From Peribacillus simplex NBRC 15720 = DSM 1321 (GTDB lineage: Bacteria > Bacillota > Bacilli > Bacillales > DSM-1321), in the NCBI RefSeq assembly GCF_002243645.1, contig NZ_CP017704.1, positions 845,501 through 909,500 of the forward strand: 64,000 bases of DNA, written 5' to 3'. The notes beneath the pieces were generated by a model. It did no database searches. It was not told the DNA's origin and worked only from the letters and a program-made list of their open reading frames with translations. A program made the translations under genes and the position numbers. Positions 58,518-64,000 of this stretch are shown in pieces (within the stretch, counting starts at the first letter, position 1; every line of letters starts with the position of its first letter).

Positions 58518-59786
58518 TTACAGGAAGAATCGCTGGATGTCATTCCATGTAACGACAATCATCAATAACATCAGCAAAGCAAAGCCGATGAAGTGGACCA
58601 TTCCTTCTTTTTGACGGTCAATTGGTTTCCCTCTTAAGAATTCGACCACAAAGAATAACAGTCTTCCTCCATCCAATGCCGGTAACGGAAGAAGGTTCAT
58701 GATTCCCAGGTTAATGCTGAGCAGCCCTGCCCATTTCATTAACGTGAATAAACCTTGTTTCGCTACTTCCTCAGTTGATTTATATATTCCTACAGGACCA
58801 GATAAACTGTCAATCGTAAATCCACCGGTTACGAGGTCACCAAGGATGATGAAGATTTGTTTTGTCCAAAAATACGTTTCTGTAAAACCATATTGTATAG
58901 CTTTAATCGGTGCTTTTTCAACAGGAGGGTAAACACCGATAATCCCGATTTTCTTCCCTTCCCTCTCCACTTCTTGTGGAACAACCGGAACTTCTAAAGT
59001 TTTCCCGTCCCTGTCAACGACAAACTCGATCTCTTGCCCAGGGTTCTTTTGAATGCTTTCCTGAACATCGCCCCAAGTGGAGACTTCCGTCCCTTCTATG
59101 GATTGAATGACATCCCCCGATTTTAAACCGGCATTTACTGCCGAACCATCTGGAGTCAACTCTCCAAGTTTCGCTTCATCCACCACGACTCCTTGAAACA
59201 GACCTATCAACACAAAAATGACAAAAGCCAATACAAAATTCATTGCCGGTCCAGCTACAATCGTTAGGAAACGATGCCCAAGCGACTTTGAGGCAAATTG
59301 CCGGTCAAAAGGAGCAATCTGGTTTTCCACACCATTTTCAACGATCACCGCTTCTTTATGAATGGCAAACGTTTTTAGTGTATCTTCCTCGCCCTCTTCA
59401 TAACCAGTAAGGATCAGTTTATGATCAAGGTCGATCACTTCAACTTCCACAAGACGAATATCAGGATATTTATCTTTATTATTCAAAATGATTTTTGTAA
59501 CATTCTCTTCATTATCAAACATTAATCCCACTCGATAGCCGGGCTTCAATTCTATATTCTCTGCGTCTTCACCAGCCATGCGCACATACCCGCCAAGAGG
59601 AAGCAATCGAATGGTATAAACGGTTTCCTTCTTTTTATATGTGAATACTTTTGGCCCGAAACCGATTGCGAACTCACGGCATAAAATTCCTGCACGCTTT
59701 GCAAACACTAAGTGCCCAAGCTCATGGAAAAATACAAGAGCGCCAAAAATGATGATGAACGCTATAATCGTTTCTAAAGTCTGCAT
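58518..59786 (-). CDS. rseP: Site-2 intramembrane metalloprotease RseP (RasP)
   Basis: RseP/RasP cuts anti-sigma factors such as RsiW and remnant signal peptides within the membrane. The 422-residue protein has HExxH at H21-E22-x-x-H25 in the first membrane helix, a PDZ domain (about 200-290, with GSAVNAGLKSGDVIQSIEGTEV), and the second metal motif in LPLPALDGGRLLFF. It follows dxr by 7 nt. Confidence 0.96.
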   Translation of the reverse strand: MQTLETIIAFIIIFGALVFFHELGHLVFAKRAGILCREFAIGFGPKVFTYKKKETVYTIRLLPLGGYVRMAGEDAENIELKPGYRVGLMFDNEENVTKIILNNKDKYPDIRLVEVEVIDLDHKLILTGYEEGEEDTLKTFAIHKEAVIVENGVENQIAPFDRQFASKSLGHRFLTIVAGPAMNFVLAFVIFVLIGLFQGVVVDEAKLGELTPDGSAVNAGLKSGDVIQSIEGTEVSTWGDVQESIQKNPGQEIEFVVDRDGKTLEVPVVPQEVEREGKKIGIIGVYPPVEKAPIKAIQYGFTETYFWTKQIFIILGDLVTGGFTIDSLSGPVGIYKSTEEVAKQGLFTLMKWAGLLSINLGIMNLLPLPALDGGRLLFFVVEFLRGKPIDRQKEGMVHFIGFALLMLLMIVVTWNDIQRFFL

Positions 59787-59793
59787 GTTCCGG

Positions 59794-60963
59794 TCACCTA
59801 TCTCTCACTAAAGATTCTATATACTGCCTTGTCATATGATCCACTTCCTGAATCGTTTCTAAATCTGGAAGGGCTATGACGGAATGCTGATTCAGCGCCT
59901 TTTCAATCAACGTTTCAATTTCAAGGAAGGTTACCTTTCCAGATAAGAATGCAGAGACTGCGGCTTCATTGGCGGCATTCAACACAGTAGTCATCGTTCC
60001 GCCCATTTTACCCGCTTTATAGGCGAATTGCAAACAAGGATATCTGGTGAAATCCATATCGCTAAAATGCAGTTTGCCTGCTTCAGCAAGGTTAAGTCTT
60101 TTACGACCTGCTAGCGGAATACGGTCTGGATAAGTAAGTGCATATTGTATCGGCACCCGCATATCCGGTGTCCCCAGTTGCGCTATCACGCTGGAGTCAT
60201 GAAACTCAACCATGGAATGGATGATACTCTCCTTATGTAGCAATACATCAATTTTATCGTAGGGAAGATCGAATAGCCAGTGGGCCTCAATTACTTCCAA
60301 TCCTTTATTCATCATTGATGCTGAATCGATCGTGATTTTAGCTCCCATTGACCAGTTCGGATGGTTCAGAGCCTCTTCCACCGTTACATCCTTCAATTCT
60401 TCCCTGGTCCGATCTCGAAAACTGCCTCCTGAAGCAGTAATGACAAGACGTTCTATATTTTTTTCCTTTTCACCTTGCAAGGCCTGAAAAATAGCGGAAT
60501 GCTCACTGTCAACTGGCAGCAATCTGACCCCCGCTTTTTTTGCTTCACTTATGACCAAATGACCTGCCGTCACCAAAGTCTCCTTGTTGGCGATAGCAAT
60601 ATCTTTTTTAGCCTTTATTGCTTGTAGTGTCGGATAAAGACCCACGCTTCCGATGACTGCATTGACCAATATCGTCGCCTGACCGTAAACAGCAACAGCA
60701 GTCAATCCCTCATCCCCATACATAAACTCGATATCTTTGCTGCTGGAGAATTCACTTTTCAAAACATGATAATCTTCTTCCGTCTGGACTGAAACCAGTT
60801 TCGGTTCAAACTCTTGTATATAAGTCCTGACCAATTCTATATTCTTTCCAGCAGAAAGCGCCACGATCTTGAATTGATCTGGATGGGACCTAACTACATC
60901 CGCTGTTTGTTGACCAATCGATCCTGTCGCGCCCAAAAGGCTGATATTTTTCAAATTGTTCAT
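59794..60963 (-). CDS. dxr: 1-deoxy-D-xylulose-5-phosphate reductoisomerase
   Basis: Dxr makes methylerythritol phosphate, the committed step of the non-mevalonate isoprenoid pathway. The 389-residue protein has [10 protein letters not shown] at 10-19, the metal-binding [13 protein letters not shown] and [24 protein letters not shown]. UppS, encoded just upstream, uses its product line. Confidence 0.98.
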   Translation of the reverse strand: MNNLKNISLLGATGSIGQQTADVVRSHPDQFKIVALSAGKNIELVRTYIQEFEPKLVSVQTEEDYHVLKSEFSSSKDIEFMYGDEGLTAVAVYGQATILVNAVIGSVGLYPTLQAIKAKKDIAIANKETLVTAGHLVISEAKKAGVRLLPVDSEHSAIFQALQGEKEKNIERLVITASGGSFRDRTREELKDVTVEEALNHPNWSMGAKITIDSASMMNKGLEVIEAHWLFDLPYDKIDVLLHKESIIHSMVEFHDSSVIAQLGTPDMRVPIQYALTYPDRIPLAGRKRLNLAEAGKLHFSDMDFTRYPCLQFAYKAGKMGGTMTTVLNAANEAAVSAFLSGKVTFLEIETLIEKALNQHSVIALPDLETIQEVDHMTRQYIESLVRDR

Positions 60964-60997
60964 CTCCTAATTCATATAACGCTTGCCTATATTTATA

Positions 60998-61795
60998 TTA
61001 TAAAACATGCAATAAATGCAAAATCGGTAAAATGAATATCACGCTATCAAGCCTGTCCAAAATTCCACCATGTCCCGGGAGAAGCTTCCCTGAATCCTTA
61101 ACGCCATAATGACGTTTATACGCCGATTGGACGAGATCACCCAACTGGCCGAATACCCCAATGATTAATGAAATCAATAATAATTGTAATAACGTGTAGT
61201 CAAGGCTGGAGAAGGCGTAAAATAGAACACCTACTACCATCGCGGAAATTAACCCGCCAATAAATCCTTCCACCGTCTTGTTTGGACTTATTTCTGGCCA
61301 TAGCTTTCTTTTACCAAATGATTTACCTATGAAGTAAGCTCCGGAATCGGTTGCCCAGATCGTAAATAGGGTAAGCAGGATATAAATCAGCCCCAACCCC
61401 AAAGAGTCACGTGTTTCAAATAGGTAGTAGAACCCTATCCCCAAGTATAGGATTGAAATCACTAGAAAGCCTGCGTCATCAAAAGTAAAACGGTTTTTTG
61501 AAATGACTGTATAAAGCAACAGCAGCAAAACCCCGATTAAGAAGACTTGAACTTTATCGTAATTTATTTGTGCTAAAAAAGCGGTATGCTCATTAGGCAA
61601 TAAAAGCACCCACAATAAAATGTGAGAAAGAAATGCTTCAAAAGATAGTAAACGTAACTTTTTCATTTTCATCAGTTCATACAAACCAATTGACCCTAAC
61701 AGATAAACCGTCAGTAAAAAGGGAGTGCCCCCTAAAATGACTAGTGGAATGAAGATAGCGGCAACTACGACCGCCGTAATTATTCGTTGTTTCAT
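60998..61795 (-). CDS. cdsA: Phosphatidate cytidylyltransferase
   Basis: CdsA makes CDP-diacylglycerol, the substrate of PgsA. The 265-residue protein has about eight membrane helices and the C-terminal signature KDSGKLLPGHGGILDRLDSVIFILP. I chose the ATG at 61795 (MKQRIITAVVVAA); an in-frame start at 61888 overlaps uppS and adds 31 hydrophilic residues. GGCGAGG lies upstream. Confidence 0.96.
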   Translation of the reverse strand: MKQRIITAVVVAAIFIPLVILGGTPFLLTVYLLGSIGLYELMKMKKLRLLSFEAFLSHILLWVLLLPNEHTAFLAQINYDKVQVFLIGVLLLLLYTVISKNRFTFDDAGFLVISILYLGIGFYYLFETRDSLGLGLIYILLTLFTIWATDSGAYFIGKSFGKRKLWPEISPNKTVEGFIGGLISAMVVGVLFYAFSSLDYTLLQLLLISLIIGVFGQLGDLVQSAYKRHYGVKDSGKLLPGHGGILDRLDSVIFILPILHLLHVL

Positions 61796-61820
61796 TATTC
61801 CATTTTCCTCGCCTTCTACA

Positions 61821-62594
61821 TTAAACGCCACCGAATCTTCGTGAACGCTTTTGATACTCCTCAACTGCCTGCAATAAATGCTCTTCACTAAAATCCGGCC
61901 ATAGCACCTCAGTAAACCACAGCTCAGTATAAGCCGCCTGCCAAAGCATGAAATTACTTAATCGGATTTCACCGCTTGTACGGATCAGTAAATCAGGATC
62001 CAACAAATGTTTGGTCATCAGGTAACTGGATAGCATTTCCTCAGTTACATTTTCCTTTATTATACCATTCTTAGCATCTTGAACGATGCTATTCACTGCA
62101 GATACAATCTCCCCGCGGCTTCCATAGTTCAGGGCAAAATTCAGAATCATCCCATCATTGTCTTTCGTGTCTTCCATCGCCCGTTTAACGGCATTTTGAG
62201 TATGTGACGGAATGAGTGACAAGTCCCCAATCGTTTCAACTCTTACATTTTCGGAAATGAGCTCGGGTAAAAATGTCCCAAGAAATTCCTGGGGAAGCTT
62301 CATCAAAAAGTCGACTTCACTTTTCGGACGTTTCCAATTTTCAGTGGAAAACGCATAGACTGTCAAAGTTTTGACCCCTAATTTATTGGCAACTTTAGTA
62401 ATTCTACGAACGGTTTTCATTCCTTCATGATGACCCGCCACACGTGGCAATGCACGCTTTTTGGCCCAACGGCCGTTCCCATCCATAATGATGGCGATAT
62501 GCTGAGGAACATCAAACTGTTTAATATGCTGAATCCTATTTGTTACATCGGAAGAAGCATCTTTTTTAACGAAACGCTTCCAAAGTGAATACAT
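61821..62594 (-). CDS. uppS: Isoprenyl (undecaprenyl) diphosphate synthase
   Basis: UppS builds the C55 lipid carrier for cell-wall synthesis. The 257-residue protein has IIMDGNGRWAKKR with catalytic D38 and the C-terminal LIRTSGEIRLSNFMLWQAAYTELWF. A GGGGGACTAAC ribosome binding site precedes the ATG. It is preceded by a 399-nt gap, so it likely has its own promoter. Confidence 0.98.
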   Translation of the reverse strand: MYSLWKRFVKKDASSDVTNRIQHIKQFDVPQHIAIIMDGNGRWAKKRALPRVAGHHEGMKTVRRITKVANKLGVKTLTVYAFSTENWKRPKSEVDFLMKLPQEFLGTFLPELISENVRVETIGDLSLIPSHTQNAVKRAMEDTKDNDGMILNFALNYGSRGEIVSAVNSIVQDAKNGIIKENVTEEMLSSYLMTKHLLDPDLLIRTSGEIRLSNFMLWQAAYTELWFTEVLWPDFSEEHLLQAVEEYQKRSRRFGGV

Positions 62595-62993
62595 ATGTTA
62601 GTCCCCCATCAGGTTGTACTTATCTCTCTACAAAGGCAAAGTTTTCGTGCACTATGTATATCAAGCTTTCTGCCGCTTAAAAAGAATCTATATTATAATA
62701 TCAAAAAAAAACTGGTTCTCATATTATTATTATGAAAATTATTTCTTCATTAGAAGCTAGAAAGGGAGAAATCATTACTTCTTTTTTTCTAAAACCGGTT
62801 ATGATTACCATGAAAAATGCAAAAAAAGGACCACCTCCAACGTTTGCATGCAACATACTAACTCAAGGAGTAATCATTATCGGAGAAACCTTATTATAAC
62901 AGTTTTCTCCTTTAAGCACACCTATATGTTAGAACCAAGACATGACCCAGTATGGATTCGGCCCTCTTTATTTAATCAATTCTTCAATGGAAA
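62595..62993. other. 399-nt gap between frr and uppS
   Basis: No gene is supported. On the minus strand it holds an extended -10 (TGTTATAAT at 62893-62901), a GGAGAAA/TTTCTCC hairpin around it, a TTGCATGCAA palindrome, a GGAGGTGGTCCTTTTTTT stretch and several AT-rich inverted repeats. It could be a uppS leader with control function. Confidence 0.6.
62893..62901 (-). promoter_or_regulatory. Possible extended -10 promoter for uppS
   Basis: TGTTATAAT fits the extended -10 TGnTATAAT. No good -35 is present. It would give a leader of about 290 nt. Confidence 0.4.
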
Positions 62994-63551
62994 TTATACT
63001 TCCAAAATTTCTTTTTCTTTATCTTTTGTAATTTCATCGATTTTCGTGATATTTCCATCTGTCATCTTTTGGATGTCATCAGCATAACCACGTAAATCAT
63101 CTTCAGTGATTTCACCACTTTTTTCAAGCTTTTTCAAATCATCATTAGCATCGCGACGCACATTACGGACAGCTATTTTCGCTTCTTCCGCTTCTTTTTT
63201 CACAACTTTCACAAGCTCTTTTCTGCGCTCTTCAGTTAACGCCGGGATGGCTATCCTGATGATCGATCCATCATTAGAAGGATTTAAGCCTAAGTCTGAT
63301 TTCAAAATCGCCTTTTCGATTTCACCCAATACCGTTTTATCATATGGTTGAATTACTAATAGTCTAGCTTCCGGGACAGAAATACCAGCCACCTGATTAA
63401 CTGGTGTCGGCGAACCATAATAATCAATCGAGATTCTATCTAGCAATGAGGCGTTTGCCCTTCCGGCACGGATGCTTGCTAATTCACGTGTGTACGCTCC
63501 AATGGCTTTTTCCATTTTCGTTTTCGCATTCGAAATAACTTGTTTCGGCAT
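62994..63551 (-). CDS. frr: Ribosome recycling factor
   Basis: Frr, with EF-G, splits post-termination ribosomes. The 185-residue protein shows the family sequence throughout ([30 protein letters not shown] and [18 protein letters not shown]). It lies 3 nt after pyrH, so it is cotranscribed with it. Confidence 0.98.
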   Translation of the reverse strand: MPKQVISNAKTKMEKAIGAYTRELASIRAGRANASLLDRISIDYYGSPTPVNQVAGISVPEARLLVIQPYDKTVLGEIEKAILKSDLGLNPSNDGSIIRIAIPALTEERRKELVKVVKKEAEEAKIAVRNVRRDANDDLKKLEKSGEITEDDLRGYADDIQKMTDGNITKIDEITKDKEKEILEV

Positions 63552-63554
63552 CTT

Positions 63555-64000
63555 TTATTTCCCCCTTACAATAGTTCCAAGCGTTTCGCCTAAAACGGCC
63601 CGTTTAATATTACCTTTTTCCATGATCGAGAAGACGATCAATGGAATATCATTGTCCATGCATAGTGAGGACGCAGTTGAATCCATTACTTCTAACCCTT
63701 CTTTAATCACATCAAGATAGGAAAGTTCATCATACTTCACTGCATTTTTGTCCTTAACCGGATCTGCATTGTAAACGCCATCCACATTATTCTTCGCCAT
63801 CAAGATGACATCAGCTTCAATTTCAGCAGCACGCAGGGCGGCAGTGGTATCCGTTGAGAAGTATGGATTACCTGTACCAGCTGCAAAAATCACCACTCTC
63901 TTTTTCTCTAGATGCCTGATTGCACGGCGTCTAATGTATGGTTCTGCGACTTGTCTCATTTCAATGGAAGTTTGCACGCGCGTTTCAATTCCAAGCTGAT
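63555..64000 (-). CDS. pyrH: UMP kinase, C-terminal part (start beyond window)
   Basis: PyrH phosphorylates UMP to UDP. The last 147 codons or so are visible. They include [52 protein letters not shown] and [17 protein letters not shown], all typical of bacterial UMP kinase. The N-terminus lies past position 64000. It is followed closely by frr, the common arrangement. Confidence 0.97.
   Translation of the reverse strand, partial: QLGIETRVQTSIEMRQVAEPYIRRRAIRHLEKKRVVIFAAGTGNPYFSTDTTAALRAAEIEADVILMAKNNVDGVYNADPVKDKNAVKYDELSYLDVIKEGLEVMDSTASSLCMDNDIPLIVFSIMEKGNIKRAVLGETLGTIVRGK

Noticed and set aside
62719-62811. 30-codon minus-strand frame in the frr-uppS gap, a possible leader peptide ending in four Ile codons
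   Set aside because: The only Shine-Dalgarno-like sequence lies about 20 nt before the ATG, too far, and the content is AT-driven low complexity.

Overview
The window is a chromosomal segment of a low-GC, endospore-forming member of the Bacillaceae. Sporulation genes (cotE, spoVS, spoIIIE, dipicolinate synthase dpaA/dpaB, ymxH/ylmC type), AT-rich DNA, strong AAGGAGG-type ribosome binding sites and gene order close to the Bacillus subtilis pyrH-to-mutS region all point that way. From protein character I would guess a Peribacillus/Bacillus simplex-like species, but this is inference without a database search. Nearly every gene is on the minus strand, so transcription runs from high to low coordinates. 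Only two genes are on the plus strand: an Arg-Asp repeat protein near 5.1 kb and a small hypothetical gene near 27.9 kb.

In the order of transcription: (1) 64.0-51.4 kb holds pyrH (cut by the window edge), frr, uppS, cdsA, dxr, rseP, proS, polC and rimP: nucleotide supply, ribosome recycling, isoprenoid and phospholipid precursors, site-2 proteolysis and the replicative polymerase. (2) 51.4-41.8 kb holds nusA, rnpM (ylxR), ylxQ, infB, ylxP, rbfA, truB, ribF(C), rpsO and pnp: the classical transcription/translation block, broken by terminators after rbfA and after rpsO. (3) 41.7-33.8 kb holds ylxY, the M16 peptidase mlpA, a ymxH-type PRC-barrel protein, dpaA-dpaB (dipicolinate), asd, dapG and dapA, linking the diaminopimelate/lysine pathway to spore dipicolinate. 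(4) 33.6-28.2 kb holds rnjB, tepA-ylzJ and spoIIIE. (5) 27.9-21.8 kb holds a GntR regulator (ymfC) and a BMP-type nucleoside ABC transporter (nupNOPQ), which occupy the place taken by ymfC-ymfD in B. subtilis. (6) 21.6-14.0 kb holds ymfF-ymfH-ymfI-ymfJ, ymfK, rodZ, pgsA and cinA. (7) 13.7-0 kb holds recA, rny, ymdB, spoVS, a membrane-dipeptidase homologue, korA-korB (2-oxoacid:ferredoxin oxidoreductase), the Arg-Asp repeat gene, tdh, miaB-ricA, cotE and the start of mutS.

Most of the window is ordinary conserved core genome. The parts that deserve a second look are: the Arg-Asp mixed-charge repeat protein encoded by a GC-rich 12-nt minisatellite; a tdh gene without the usual adjacent kbl; a cre-like site on the korAB promoter; two perfect inverted repeats at the ymfC promoter; two tandem terminator-like hairpins between nupN and nupO; YlxY, which lacks two polysaccharide deacetylase motifs; an ACT-plus-P-loop protein (YmfK); and a 399-nt gene-free leader before uppS. 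I found no tRNA, rRNA, insertion sequence, prophage, CRISPR array or defence system, and no wholly new multi-gene system.
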